Shown here piece after piece: positions 15,183 through 23,955 of a stretch of 49,156 nucleotides of DNA (its first letter is position 1; each line of letters starts with the position of its first letter). Source of the DNA: an uncultured Oscillibacter sp. (lineage in GTDB: Bacteria; Bacillota; Clostridia; Oscillospirales; Oscillospiraceae). The notes beneath the pieces were generated by a model. The model searched no databases and was not told where the DNA came from. It saw nothing but the letters and a program-made list of their open reading frames with translations. The position numbers and the translations under genes are program-made. The stretch is from the NCBI GenBank assembly GCA_947382875.1, contig CANDBG010000015.1, forward strand, positions 1 to 49,156, in the 5' to 3' direction.

Positions 15183-16736
15183 TCAGCTGTCCGATTCCCC
15201 GTCGGATTCCCGGAGGTGAATGACACAGCTGGTAAGATTATAAAAAGGCTCCGCCGCCGTAGGCGTAAGGTTTTCCACTACATCCGCCTGATAAAGAACC
15301 GAGGTCGATTTGAAGCATACCGGCAAAATCGGGGCCTGGCTTTGCAGGTGGGCGCAAAGGGTGTTCATGGCCGTTGTGCGGTCCTCAGCCGCGGCGAAAG
15401 CCGACAGAAGCGCGTCGGTCTGGGGATTGCTCCACTGGCTGTAATTCAGTGAACCGCCGGTCGCCAGAAGCGGGGCAAGGTTCCAATCGGCGGTAAGACG
15501 GACTTCACCGTAATAGAGGTCAAATTCTCCAGCGGCGAGGGCGGCGTGATAGGCTTCCCAGGGCAAAACCTGGACTTCCACAGGCAGCCCGGCGTTTGTA
15601 AGGGACTCCGCCAGATACTCCGCAATGGACTTTTTGAAACTGTTTTCTTCATTGACCAGCAGCGTCAAAGGGCGTTCGGAGACGTAACCGCTTTGAAGGA
15701 GCGCCGCAGAAAAAGCGTCAACGGAATTGGTTTCCTCCAGCGCGGACGGATACAGCCGCGAGGCAGGGGAAACCGGAAACTGCGCTTCGCTTCCATGACC
15801 GGAGAGAAACGCGCTGACCACATAAGAACGGTTGATTCCGCGCCAGACCGCCCGGCGGAGGGCCAGATTATCCAAAGGAGCGCGGGCGGTGTTGCAGCCC
15901 AGGTATTGCAGAACCGTCGTATCTGCATCAATGCAGCCGACTTTCCCCGTGGTTCCGGAAGATTGCGTTCCGGTGAGATCCGCAGTCATCAGCTGCACAT
16001 CATGGGAGGAAAACCGGTAAAGGAGGGTGTCATGCCCGGCGGCTTCCACCAGCGCAATACGGTCCAGCGGCTGTCCGCCGCCCTTCCACCAGGAAGGATT
16101 CGCCGTCAAATAAGCCGTACCGTCCTCCATAGCATAGCAGTAAGGTCCGGTCCCGGTCGGCACGGTGTTTTTCTGAGTGCCGGATTTCACGATTGGAATA
16201 TCCAGCAGAGCCGGAAAGCCGGTGTTCGGTCCTGTAAGCGTAATGGTAAGGGTATCGTTCCGGCCCGTGATAGACGCCACGCCCGCCAGACGGCTCCGAT
16301 AGCGTTCCGACTGCCGTGCCCGTTCCAGGGTTGCCCGGACGTCGGCGGCGGTGAGATTGGAGCCGTCGGAAAAGGTGACGCCTTCCCGCAGCGTAAATAC
16401 ATAACGGTGCGCGGCGGGGTCGTAGGTATAGGACGCGCAGAGGGACGGCTGTGGTTCCATCGCGCTGTCCAGACGAAATAACCCCTCGTACAAAAGAGAC
16501 GCGACAACCTGCTGCATTCCGTCGGCGCACTCCACCGGGTCGAGGGTCTGACTGGGGGCGTAGGGCAGAGCGAAAGTCTCGGGCAAAACGACGCGGGGCG
16601 TTTCCGGCGGATGTTCTTCTTCCACAACCGGAGGCATGGGAGTCAGGTCTTCCTCTGGCAGCTCCTCCTGCCAGCAGCCTGTAAGCAGAACCAGCGGAAG
16701 CGCTGCACAGAGCAGCGTAAACAGGTGTTTTTTCAT
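15183..16736 (-). CDS. ABC transporter substrate-binding lipoprotein (SBP family 5)
   Basis: A 517-residue extracytoplasmic lipoprotein. MKKHLFTLLCAALPLVLLTG and C22 form the signal peptide and lipobox (LTGC), followed by an acidic/proline linker. The family 5 (peptide/nickel type) core includes LYEGLFRLD, YVFTLREGVTFSDGSNLTAA, TGPYCYAMEDG and LRRAVWRGINR. It starts 20 bases after the pgeF stop, so the two are cotranscribed. No permease or ATPase genes are near: an orphan receptor, perhaps using a distant transporter or acting as a peptide sensor. Confidence 0.9.
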   Translation of the reverse strand: MKKHLFTLLCAALPLVLLTGCWQEELPEEDLTPMPPVVEEEHPPETPRVVLPETFALPYAPSQTLDPVECADGMQQVVASLLYEGLFRLDSAMEPQPSLCASYTYDPAAHRYVFTLREGVTFSDGSNLTAADVRATLERARQSERYRSRLAGVASITGRNDTLTITLTGPNTGFPALLDIPIVKSGTQKNTVPTGTGPYCYAMEDGTAYLTANPSWWKGGGQPLDRIALVEAAGHDTLLYRFSSHDVQLMTADLTGTQSSGTTGKVGCIDADTTVLQYLGCNTARAPLDNLALRRAVWRGINRSYVVSAFLSGHGSEAQFPVSPASRLYPSALEETNSVDAFSAALLQSGYVSERPLTLLVNEENSFKKSIAEYLAESLTNAGLPVEVQVLPWEAYHAALAAGEFDLYYGEVRLTADWNLAPLLATGGSLNYSQWSNPQTDALLSAFAAAEDRTTAMNTLCAHLQSQAPILPVCFKSTSVLYQADVVENLTPTAAEPFYNLTSCVIHLRESDGESDS

Positions 16737-16756
16737 GGACGCACCTCAAGGCGGAA

Positions 16757-17560
16757 TCAGGAGGGACAGACGACCGCCGCGCACTGTACGCCCCGGGCCT
16801 CTCCCATTTTCCGGTGAGACCAGAAAAGGTCCGGACGGCAGGCGGTGCAAAGTCCGGAAGTGTCGATGCGTTCCGGGAGAACCCCGGCGCGAAGCAGCCA
16901 CAGACGGTTCAGCCCTTCCAAATCCACATGCCACTTGGGACCGCGCCGTTTCAGGTAAGGCTCCGCGGCGTCTCCCAAAGCGGCGCGCATGGAGTCAGGA
17001 ACGTCAGCGTCGGTTTCAAAGCAGCATTGACCAATGCACGGGCCAAGCGCGGCGCGGAGGTTGGCGGGGTTTGCACCGTAAAGCCGCGCCAGTTCCCGGA
17101 CGGTTTTTTCCGCAATGCCGCCCGCACATCCCCGCCAGCCCGCGTGAACGGCTCCCACCGCCCCGCTTTCCGGGGCGTGGAGCAGGATGGTGCCGCAGTC
17201 GGCGGAAAACACAAACAGGGCAAGCCCCGGCTCGTTGGTAATCAGCGCGTCGGCGGAGAAATCTCGGTCACGGAACAAGCCCTTGCCTGCGTCGTCGGCG
17301 GCGCAGGCCCGGACAGTGGTCTCGTGGACCTGTTTTGATAAGACGGTCCGTTCCGGCTCCGTGCCGAGGCAGACGCAGAAACGCCGGTAATTTTCCAGAA
17401 GGGCGTCGCGTCCGTCGGCTGTGCCGGGACGAAGGTTGAGACTGTCCCAGGGGGCAGGCGAAACGCCTCCCAGACGGGTGGAAAAGCCGTGCCGCACGCC
17501 GGACAGCACCGGCGCTGCAAGCCAGGGGACACCGTTCAGTTCATGGGTTTCCAGGGGCAT
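16757..17560 (-). CDS. pgeF: peptidoglycan editing factor / polyphenol oxidase family (YfiH-like)
   Basis: A 267-residue protein of the YfiH/PgeF family, reported in Escherichia coli to remove wrongly incorporated L-Ser muropeptide precursors and to have a copper/zinc laccase-like site. Metal and active-site motifs visible: KQVHETTV, FSADCGTILL, VHAGWRG and GPCIGQCCFE. The start at 17560 has GGAGG six bases upstream; a longer version would add only six residues. It lies 30 bases downstream of secA and upstream of the SBP lipoprotein. Confidence 0.9.
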   Translation of the reverse strand: MPLETHELNGVPWLAAPVLSGVRHGFSTRLGGVSPAPWDSLNLRPGTADGRDALLENYRRFCVCLGTEPERTVLSKQVHETTVRACAADDAGKGLFRDRDFSADALITNEPGLALFVFSADCGTILLHAPESGAVGAVHAGWRGCAGGIAEKTVRELARLYGANPANLRAALGPCIGQCCFETDADVPDSMRAALGDAAEPYLKRRGPKWHVDLEGLNRLWLLRAGVLPERIDTSGLCTACRPDLFWSHRKMGEARGVQCAAVVCPS

Positions 17561-17590
17561 TCGGGACCTCCTTTCCACAAGAATCCCCGG

Positions 17591-20335
17591 TTAATTGGAG
17601 TGGTATTCAGGGCAGGTGCACTTTTTCCATTTCAGACCGCTTCCGCAGGGACAGGGGTCATTTTTGCCGATTTTCACAACTTTAACGGGCTGTTTCTTGG
17701 GCGCGGTTCCGTCGCCGCCGACGTTCTCCACCATGCCCTTTGCAACGCGTTCCCGTTTGACTTCCTCATCCTTGCGAAGCCGTACGGAATACAGCCGGCG
17801 AACGGTTTCGTCCTGAATGGCGGCAACCATTTCCTCAAACATCGCCAAAGATTCCCGCTTGTAGACGTCAACGGGGTTGTTGTTGCCGTAGGATTGCAGC
17901 CGGATTCCCTGTTTCAGGTCGTCCATGGCGTCGATGTGATCCATCCAGTATTCGTCCACCACCCGCAGCATAATCACGCGTTCCAATTCCCGCATGATCG
18001 TCGGTGTGATTTCCTGTTCCTTGGCCTCGTAGGTTTTTTCCGCAGCGGCAATACAGCGTTCGGTCAAAGGTTCCTGCGCGTTGTCCGCGCCGTTGGACAC
18101 CGATACGGCGCCCTTGACAAAATACGTTCCTTCCAGGCCCCGCAGTGTTTCCAGACAGGCCGGCTCATCCAGGGCATCCTGCTCGGCAAAGGCCATGGCA
18201 ATATGGTTCGAAATGGACGTATGCATCATGTTCAGCACGGTTTCCTTGATGTCCATGCCGTCCAGCACCTGCCGCCGCTGGCTGTAAATCAGCTCACGCT
18301 GCTTGTTCATCACGTCGTCGTATTCCAGCACGGACTTACGGGACTGGAAGTTCCGGGATTCCACGGTCGTCTGCGCGTTTTCAATGGCTTTTGTCAGCAT
18401 TTTGTTCTCGATGGGCGTATCTTCATCCAGGTCGAAACGCTCCATCATATTAGTAATGCGGTCGCCGCCAAAGAGACGCATGAGGTCATCTTCCAGAGAG
18501 ATATAAAAACGGGTTTCGCCGGGGTCGCCCTGACGTCCGGCACGGCCGCGGAGCTGGTTGTCAATCCGGCGGGACTCATGGCGTTCGGTGCCGATAATGA
18601 ACAGGCCTCCGACTTCCCGCACTTTTTCCGCTTCGTCAGCAATTTCGGCTTTGTGCTGAGCCATTTTTTCTGCAAAAAGCTTCCGGGCAGCGATGATTTC
18701 CTGATCATCGGTGTCCGCGTAGCCGGTGGCGTCGATAATAACTTCCTCGGAGTAGCCCGCTTTTGCCAGATCGGCCCGCGCAAGATATTCGGCGTTGCCG
18801 CCGAGCATAATATCGGTACCGCGGCCCGCCATGTTCGTGGCGACGGTCACGGTGCCCAGCTTGCCCGCCTGAGCGACGATTTCGGCTTCTTTTTCGTGGT
18901 TTTTGGCGTTGAGGAGGTTGTGCTTGATGCCCTCGCGTGACAGGAGCTTGCTTAAAAGCTCGTTTTTCTCAATGGAGACCGTACCCACCAGCACAGGCTG
19001 TCCCTTTTCGTGACACTCCTTGATCTGCTCAATGACCGCGCGGAATTTCCCCGCTTCGGTTTTGTAAACCACGTCATGGTGATCATTTCTCTGATTGGGA
19101 CGGTTCGTGGGAATTTCGATAATGTCCAGATTGTAGATGGTGCCGAATTCCTCCTGTTCGGTCATGGCCGTACCGGTCATGCCGGAGAGTTTGCTGTAGA
19201 GCCGGAAATAATTCTGGAAGGTAATGGTTGCAAGGGTTTTGTTTTCGCTGTTGACGCTGACGTGTTCCTTGGCTTCAATGGCCTGATGGAGACCGTTGGA
19301 GTAACGCCGTCCGAACATGAGACGGCCTGTGAATTCGTCGACGATAATGACTTCACCATCCTTGACCACATAGTCAATGTCCCGTTTCATAGTGCCATGG
19401 GCTTTCAGGGCCTGATTGATGTGATGGCTCAGAGTGGCGTTGGAGGGATCGGAAAGGTTCTCCACATGGAAATATTCCTCCGCCTTGGCGATGCCGGGCG
19501 CGGTGAGCGTGGCCGTTTTCGCCTTTTCGTCGACGATATAATCGGCATCGATTTCGGTGTCTTCCTCCTCTTTGTTGTCCACCTGGACGACAACCTGTTT
19601 TTTCAGTCTCGAGACAAACATCTCAGCCATATCATAGAGCTGTGTGGATTTTTCGCCCTGACCGGAGATAATCAGCGGCGTACGGGCCTCGTCGATCAAA
19701 ATAGAGTCCACCTCGTCCACGATGGCAAAGGCGTGGCCCCGCTGAACGAGTTCGGTGGAATAGATGCACATATTATCCCGGAGGTAATCGAAGCCCATTT
19801 CATTGTTGGTGCCGTACGTGATATCCGCGGCATAGGCGTCCTGCCGCTCCTTGGAGGTGAGACCATGCACAATCAGTCCGACCTTCAGGCCAAGGAACCG
19901 GTGCACTTTTCCCATCCACTCGCTGTCGCGCTTGGCGAGGTAATCGTTGACGGTGACAATATGAACGCCCTTGCCGCCCAGGGCGTTGAGGTAGGCGGGG
20001 AGGGTTGCGACAAGGGTTTTGCCCTCACCGGTTTTCATTTCGGCAATCCGGCCCTGATGGAGCACAACGCCGCCCACAAGCTGCACGCGGTAAGGACGCA
20101 GCCCCAGCACGCGGTCGGAGGCTTCCCGCACGGCGGCAAAGGCTTCCGGAAGAATATCGTCAAGGGTTTCGCCGTTCGCCAGACGCTCCCTGAATTCCGG
20201 CGTTTTGGCTTGCAGCTGGGCGTCGCTCATGGCCTTGTATTCGTCGGCCATGGCCTCAATTTTGTCCACAATCGGATAGATGGATTTCAGTTCCCGGGAA
20301 CTGTAATCTCCAAACAGTTTTTTCATCAGACCCAT
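17591..20335 (-). CDS. secA: preprotein translocase ATPase SecA
   Basis: The motor of Sec-dependent protein export; 914 residues, full length. [20 protein letters not shown] (Walker A, about residue 100), [20 protein letters not shown] (DEAD motif II, about 205), [12 protein letters not shown] and [20 protein letters not shown] (motor domain 2) are intact. The C-terminus carries the zinc/SecB-type tail [20 protein letters not shown]17-TATGCT promoter lies upstream. A second ATG four codons in (M4) is an alternative start. Confidence 0.98.
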   Translation of the reverse strand: MGLMKKLFGDYSSRELKSIYPIVDKIEAMADEYKAMSDAQLQAKTPEFRERLANGETLDDILPEAFAAVREASDRVLGLRPYRVQLVGGVVLHQGRIAEMKTGEGKTLVATLPAYLNALGGKGVHIVTVNDYLAKRDSEWMGKVHRFLGLKVGLIVHGLTSKERQDAYAADITYGTNNEMGFDYLRDNMCIYSTELVQRGHAFAIVDEVDSILIDEARTPLIISGQGEKSTQLYDMAEMFVSRLKKQVVVQVDNKEEEDTEIDADYIVDEKAKTATLTAPGIAKAEEYFHVENLSDPSNATLSHHINQALKAHGTMKRDIDYVVKDGEVIIVDEFTGRLMFGRRYSNGLHQAIEAKEHVSVNSENKTLATITFQNYFRLYSKLSGMTGTAMTEQEEFGTIYNLDIIEIPTNRPNQRNDHHDVVYKTEAGKFRAVIEQIKECHEKGQPVLVGTVSIEKNELLSKLLSREGIKHNLLNAKNHEKEAEIVAQAGKLGTVTVATNMAGRGTDIMLGGNAEYLARADLAKAGYSEEVIIDATGYADTDDQEIIAARKLFAEKMAQHKAEIADEAEKVREVGGLFIIGTERHESRRIDNQLRGRAGRQGDPGETRFYISLEDDLMRLFGGDRITNMMERFDLDEDTPIENKMLTKAIENAQTTVESRNFQSRKSVLEYDDVMNKQRELIYSQRRQVLDGMDIKETVLNMMHTSISNHIAMAFAEQDALDEPACLETLRGLEGTYFVKGAVSVSNGADNAQEPLTERCIAAAEKTYEAKEQEITPTIMRELERVIMLRVVDEYWMDHIDAMDDLKQGIRLQSYGNNNPVDVYKRESLAMFEEMVAAIQDETVRRLYSVRLRKDEEVKRERVAKGMVENVGGDGTAPKKQPVKVVKIGKNDPCPCGSGLKWKKCTCPEYHSN

Positions 20336-20425
20336 GGTGTTTTGTTACTTCCTTTCTAAAATCAAGCAATCCCAAAAAGGGATGGAATGTCGTATGAAAT
20401 GGCATGTTACCAGGAAATCAGCATT

Positions 20426-20454
20426 AGCATACCACACCTGCCTATAAAATGCAA
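20426..20454 (-). promoter_or_regulatory. secA promoter
   Basis: On the minus strand TTGCAT (20454-20449), 17-bp spacer ending in TGG, TATGCT (20431-20426): both a -35 and an extended -10. It is about 90 bases before the ATG. Confidence 0.65.
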
Positions 20455-20480
20455 AAGAAATCAGCGATTTCGCAAAATGT

Positions 20481-21692
20481 TCACAAAAGAAAGCCGCTGT
20501 CCGGCGGCTTTGGTACGCTGTCCGCGGGAGGGAGCTCCGTATCCAGCAGCAGCCGGAGGCGGTTCTGTACGGTTCCTTCCCGCGTGGAGGCGTCGTAGTC
20601 TACGCCGACCAGCAGGCCGCCGGGCAATTCGCGCTGCAAGCGGGCGTAAAGACCTCTTGCGTAGATGTGCCCCGGGAGGCACCCGAAGGGCATTGCGCTC
20701 AAGACCTTCCGGTAACCCGCCCGCACCCAGGCGGTGGCCTCCGCCGACAGCAGCCAGCCGCAGCCCAGTCCGCACCCGGACGGCAATGCCTGTGCCTTGA
20801 CCTCCAGGTATGGCGGCAGCGTGAAAAAGCCGGCGCTGTGCAGGACCTCCAAAAAGTCCCGCTGAAACCGCAGGGTCCAGGCCATCAGCGACATTCCGCC
20901 AAGACGGATCAAAAGCGGGCTTTCCTGCAAATGCGTATCCATATAGTACAGCGCGTACCAGGTCAGACCGTTGACGCCCACCATACAGCTATGATTTTCC
21001 AAATAGCGTTCCAGGCTCCAGTTCCCCAGATGACAATACTTTGTATATAATTCCCCGACGACGGCCACTTTTTGAACCGGACGTTCCGTCACCGAAACCG
21101 CCCGTACATCGGCGGCAATTTCCCGGCAGCGCCGGAGGATTCCTGCAGGCGTCAGATTGCGGCCGGCCTGCAAATCGCCGGCAAGGGTCTGCGTCCAGCG
21201 GCGAAGGACGCGGTTTGTATCGCCCGGATTGGTCTCAAAGGGCCGGACCTGATTGCCTGTAAGCATCAGCGCATCGCCCCAGAACGCCGCCGCCACTGCG
21301 CGCCGGGCCATCGGGAGGCTTACGGGCAGCGCGCATTTGCGTTCCAGGCCCCGGGCGTTGAGGGACAGCAGACGGACTTGTGCAAAGCCCTCCCGGTCCA
21401 GCACGGGCCGCAGGAGCCGGATTAAGCAGGACCCCCGACAGGCGTCAGCGGCTTGGGAAATCAAAACAGAAGTCCGTGCCAGGTCGTAGTCTCCGGACCG
21501 CAGAGCCGCGAGAACCTGCCCGGCGATTAAAATGAACGGGTAACACAAGTCGTTGTGCAGATACCGCAGCCCCAGTTCTTCGATGCCTGTCTGCTTCTCC
21601 AGAATCACAACACGGCGTTCCGGCGTCTCGAAGGCCCAGCGCAGAAGCGGCCAATGGTGGTCCAGCAGAGCGGGAATCAGCAGTGTTTCCAA
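20481..21692 (-). CDS. 2-hydroxyacyl-CoA dehydratase / activase-related protein (COG3580/COG3581-like)
   Basis: About 403 residues, resembling the stand-alone proteins related to the dehydratase D-component and DUF2229 family. Evidence: NDLCYPFILIAGQVLAALRS, a cysteine-bearing cluster RGSCLIRLLRPVL, the segment VAVVGELYTKYCHLGNWSLE and the late MPFGCLPGHIYARGL, in which cysteines may bind an Fe-S cluster. I set the start at the TTG (21692) because AAAGGAGG lies eight bases upstream; a GTG at 21719 has none. No ATPase activator domain is fused. Reaction unknown. It follows a small membrane protein gene and is probably cotranscribed with it. Confidence 0.7.
   Translation of the reverse strand: METLLIPALLDHHWPLLRWAFETPERRVVILEKQTGIEELGLRYLHNDLCYPFILIAGQVLAALRSGDYDLARTSVLISQAADACRGSCLIRLLRPVLDREGFAQVRLLSLNARGLERKCALPVSLPMARRAVAAAFWGDALMLTGNQVRPFETNPGDTNRVLRRWTQTLAGDLQAGRNLTPAGILRRCREIAADVRAVSVTERPVQKVAVVGELYTKYCHLGNWSLERYLENHSCMVGVNGLTWYALYYMDTHLQESPLLIRLGGMSLMAWTLRFQRDFLEVLHSAGFFTLPPYLEVKAQALPSGCGLGCGWLLSAEATAWVRAGYRKVLSAMPFGCLPGHIYARGLYARLQRELPGGLLVGVDYDASTREGTVQNRLRLLLDTELPPADSVPKPPDSGFLL
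20490..20511 (-). terminator. terminator overlapping the end of the dehydratase-like gene
   Basis: AAAGCCGC / GCGGCTTT stem with a 6-base loop and a T-rich flank on the minus strand. The stem lies inside the last codons before the stop at 20481. Confidence 0.65.
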
Positions 21693-21721
21693 AGCGGCAG
21701 CCTCCTTTGCATTCCGCACGG

Positions 21722-22159
21722 TCAGCGGCGTCCGGATTTTCCGATGTAATAATCCAAACAGCCCAGAAGAAAGAGTCCCAAGCCCAGATTTGGGTAATTT
21801 TTTCCCAAAATCATGTAAATACGATACAGGCGGTCAGCCAGCGGCGGGGAGAGCATACAAAACGCCAAAACCATACGCAGAACAATGATTCCCAAAATGT
21901 CCGCAGCAAACGCGGCGTATGTGATCAGCCCTGTGAGAGACATTTTGTCCTGATCTTCAGGCGCAACGCGAATCTTACGGTCCCAGCCATAAGAACCGAA
22001 GATCAAAACCGTTTGCAGTCTGCGGCCTGGAATCCGAACAAAAAAATCCGCGGACAAAAGAAACGGAAACCAATGAGAATTACAGGAAGCCATTGCCCAG
22101 GCGATGAACAGCATTCCAAAGAAAATGAAAAGATCGTCCAAAACCCGCACCCCTTCCAT
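21722..22159 (-). CDS. hypothetical membrane protein
   Basis: A 145-residue protein with hydrophobic segments near residues 8-24, 75-100 and 120-140 and a short basic tail (YYIGKSGRR). I do not recognise it. A good promoter (TGGACA-N17-TATAAT) puts the transcription start two or three bases from the ATG at 22159, so either the message is leaderless or translation begins at the TTG at 22141, which has GAAGGGG upstream. Its gene is divergent from the MBL RNase-like gene. Confidence 0.6.
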   Translation of the reverse strand: MEGVRVLDDLFIFFGMLFIAWAMASCNSHWFPFLLSADFFVRIPGRRLQTVLIFGSYGWDRKIRVAPEDQDKMSLTGLITYAAFAADILGIIVLRMVLAFCMLSPPLADRLYRIYMILGKNYPNLGLGLFLLGCLDYYIGKSGRR

Positions 22160-22167
22160 TTTCCTTT

Positions 22168-22196
22168 ATTATACAACGCGGGCCTCTGGATGTCCA
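22168..22196 (-). promoter_or_regulatory. promoter of the membrane protein / dehydratase-like operon
   Basis: Minus strand TGGACA (22196-22191), 17-bp spacer, TATAAT (22173-22168). Confidence 0.65.
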
Positions 22197-22230
22197 GATT
22201 TGATACGGCGGGAAAAATGGAAATCTCTCG

Positions 22231-22259
22231 TTGTATATCTTGTCAAATTGTGCTATACT
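22231..22259 (+). promoter_or_regulatory. promoter of the MBL RNase-like gene
   Basis: TTGTAT (22231-22236), 17-bp spacer ending TGC, TATACT (22254-22259). The -35 and spacer coincide with the left arm of the 19-bp inverted repeat. Confidence 0.65.
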
Positions 22260-22299
22260 GTATCCAGCGAAGCCCCAGAGAATTTGACACGATATACAA
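22231..22299. repeat. 19-bp inverted repeat spanning the MBL RNase promoter
   Basis: TTGTATATCTTGTCAAATT (22231-22249) and AATTTGACACGATATACAA (22281-22299) are inverted copies with a single mismatch, 31 bases apart. The left arm covers the -35 region and spacer; the right arm lies in the 5' leader, just before the AAGGAGGG site. Because the left arm is upstream of the transcription start, this is more likely a pair of protein-binding sites than an RNA hairpin. Confidence 0.75.
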
Positions 22300-22326
22300 A
22301 AATCCATTATAAGGAGGGCCTGTCGA

Positions 22327-23928
22327 ATGAAGCTCCACTTTTACGGCGCGGATCAATGCGTCACCGGAAGCTGTCACTGCCTGGAAATCAACGGAAAGCG
22401 GATTCTGATTGACTGCGGCTTGCAGCAGGGCCGGGACGAGGTTTCCAACGGTGAATTTCCCTTCGCCGCGAACACGATTGATTTTGTTCTGGTAACTCAT
22501 GCCCACATCGACCACTCGGGCCGGATTCCCATGCTGGTAAAGCAGGGATTCCAAGGCCGGATTCTCACCACACGTCTCACGGCGGAGCTTCTGGAAATCA
22601 TGCTTCTGGACTCCGCCCACATCCAGGAGCAGGACGCCGAATGGCGGAACCGCAAAGGCGAGCGTTCCGGCGCGCCCCGGACGGAACCGCTGTACACCGT
22701 AGAGGACGCCCAGCAGGTCATGCAGTACATGACGACCTGTGAGTACGGGCAGTTTGTGCAGCTGTGCGAGGGCGTGGAGGTCGAGTTTGTGGACGCCGGG
22801 CATCTGTTGGGTTCGTCCTTCATCGCCATGGACCTGACGGAAAACGGCGTAAAAAAGAGCATTGTTTTTTCCGGCGACATCGGCAACATCAACCAGCCCA
22901 TCATCCGGGACCCGGTACAAATCACGGGAGCGGATTACGTCGTTATGGAATCCACCTACGGCGACCGCAATCACCCGGAGAACTGGGGCTATACGGACCA
23001 TCTGGCAAAGATCATCGACGAGACCATGGCCCGAAACGGCAATGTGATTATACCGTCCTTTGCCGTGGGGCGCACCCAGGAGCTGCTGTATTTTATCCGA
23101 GAGATCAAGGAAAAGCATATGGTGCATTCCCGTCCGGATTTCCCGGTTTACATTGACTCGCCCCTGGCGAAAAAGGCAACGTCCATTTTTGACAGCGACC
23201 TCCGCGGCTACATGGACCACGACGCTGTGTGGCTCGTGCGGAAAGGGACGAATATGTTCCGTTTTCCGAACCTCTGCCTGACGGAGAGCAGTGAGGAATC
23301 CAAGGCGCTGAACGAGGACCCCACGCCAAAGGTCATCATATCCGCGTCGGGAATGTGCGACGCGGGCCGGATTCGCCATCATCTGAAGCACAATCTCTGG
23401 CGGCGGGAGTGTACCATTCTGTTTGTAGGCTACCAGGGCGAAGGCACCTTGGGACGTCAGCTTTTGGAGGGCGCCAAGAGCGTCAAATTGTTTGGCGAGG
23501 AAATTTCGGTACAGGCGCATTTGGAGAATTTCACGGGACTCAGCTCTCACGCGGACCGAGACCATTTGATTCACTGGATTTCGGGGTTCCAGGACCCAAA
23601 ACCGCAGCAGGTGTTTGTCGTTCACGGCGATCGGGAAATCGCGCCCTTCTTCGCCCAGACGCTGAATGGCATGGGCATTCCGGCGCACGCGCCGCAGTAC
23701 ACGGAAGTGTATGACCTGGAAACGAACACGATGCTGGAAGTCGGCTATCTGCCGGAGCGGAAGGCGAAGATTGCAGGCACGTCGAAGAGCGCCCCGGCTT
23801 ACGACCGTCTGGTGTCCATTGGCGGCATGCTGACGGAGTTCATCAAGCGCAGCAAGGGCCGGGACAACAAGTCTCTTGCCAAGTACGCCGACCAGCTGCG
23901 GCAGCTGCTGGAAAAATGGGAGGCGTAG
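22327..23928 (+). CDS. MBL-fold beta-CASP ribonuclease-like protein (COG1236 type)
   Basis: A 533-residue metallo-beta-lactamase with beta-CASP domain, of the CPSF/Ysh1-like class that cleaves or trims RNA. The zinc motif THAHIDHSG is near residue 60, DAGHLLGSSF near 157, FSGDIG near 180 and VVMESTYGDR near 206; the beta-CASP cap covers about 230-370 (PSFAVGRTQELLY, SASGMCDAGRIRHHL). LSSHADRDHL and VVHGDREI complete the RNA-MBL region. The C-terminus adds about 60 residues of helical sequence. Probably an operon with rlmD, which starts 27 bases later. Expression may be controlled through the inverted repeat at its promoter. Confidence 0.92.
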   Translation: MKLHFYGADQCVTGSCHCLEINGKRILIDCGLQQGRDEVSNGEFPFAANTIDFVLVTHAHIDHSGRIPMLVKQGFQGRILTTRLTAELLEIMLLDSAHIQEQDAEWRNRKGERSGAPRTEPLYTVEDAQQVMQYMTTCEYGQFVQLCEGVEVEFVDAGHLLGSSFIAMDLTENGVKKSIVFSGDIGNINQPIIRDPVQITGADYVVMESTYGDRNHPENWGYTDHLAKIIDETMARNGNVIIPSFAVGRTQELLYFIREIKEKHMVHSRPDFPVYIDSPLAKKATSIFDSDLRGYMDHDAVWLVRKGTNMFRFPNLCLTESSEESKALNEDPTPKVIISASGMCDAGRIRHHLKHNLWRRECTILFVGYQGEGTLGRQLLEGAKSVKLFGEEISVQAHLENFTGLSSHADRDHLIHWISGFQDPKPQQVFVVHGDREIAPFFAQTLNGMGIPAHAPQYTEVYDLETNTMLEVGYLPERKAKIAGTSKSAPAYDRLVSIGGMLTEFIKRSKGRDNKSLAKYADQLRQLLEKWEA

Positions 23929-23955
23929 ACGCGTTTCCATTGAAGGATTGGTTAT

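Noticed and set aside
17489-20359. Two long plus-strand open frames (483 and 449 residues) opposite secA
   Set aside because: They lie antisense to a complete, highly conserved secA and show no family features; GC-rich codon usage opens such frames by chance.
22284-22313. A second promoter TTGACA-N18-TATAAG for the MBL RNase gene
   Set aside because: Transcription would start after the ribosome-binding site; the TTGACA is explained by the inverted repeat.
22243-23940. A 565-residue minus-strand frame opposite the MBL RNase gene
   Set aside because: Antisense to a gene with all catalytic motifs; its sequence resembles no protein family.
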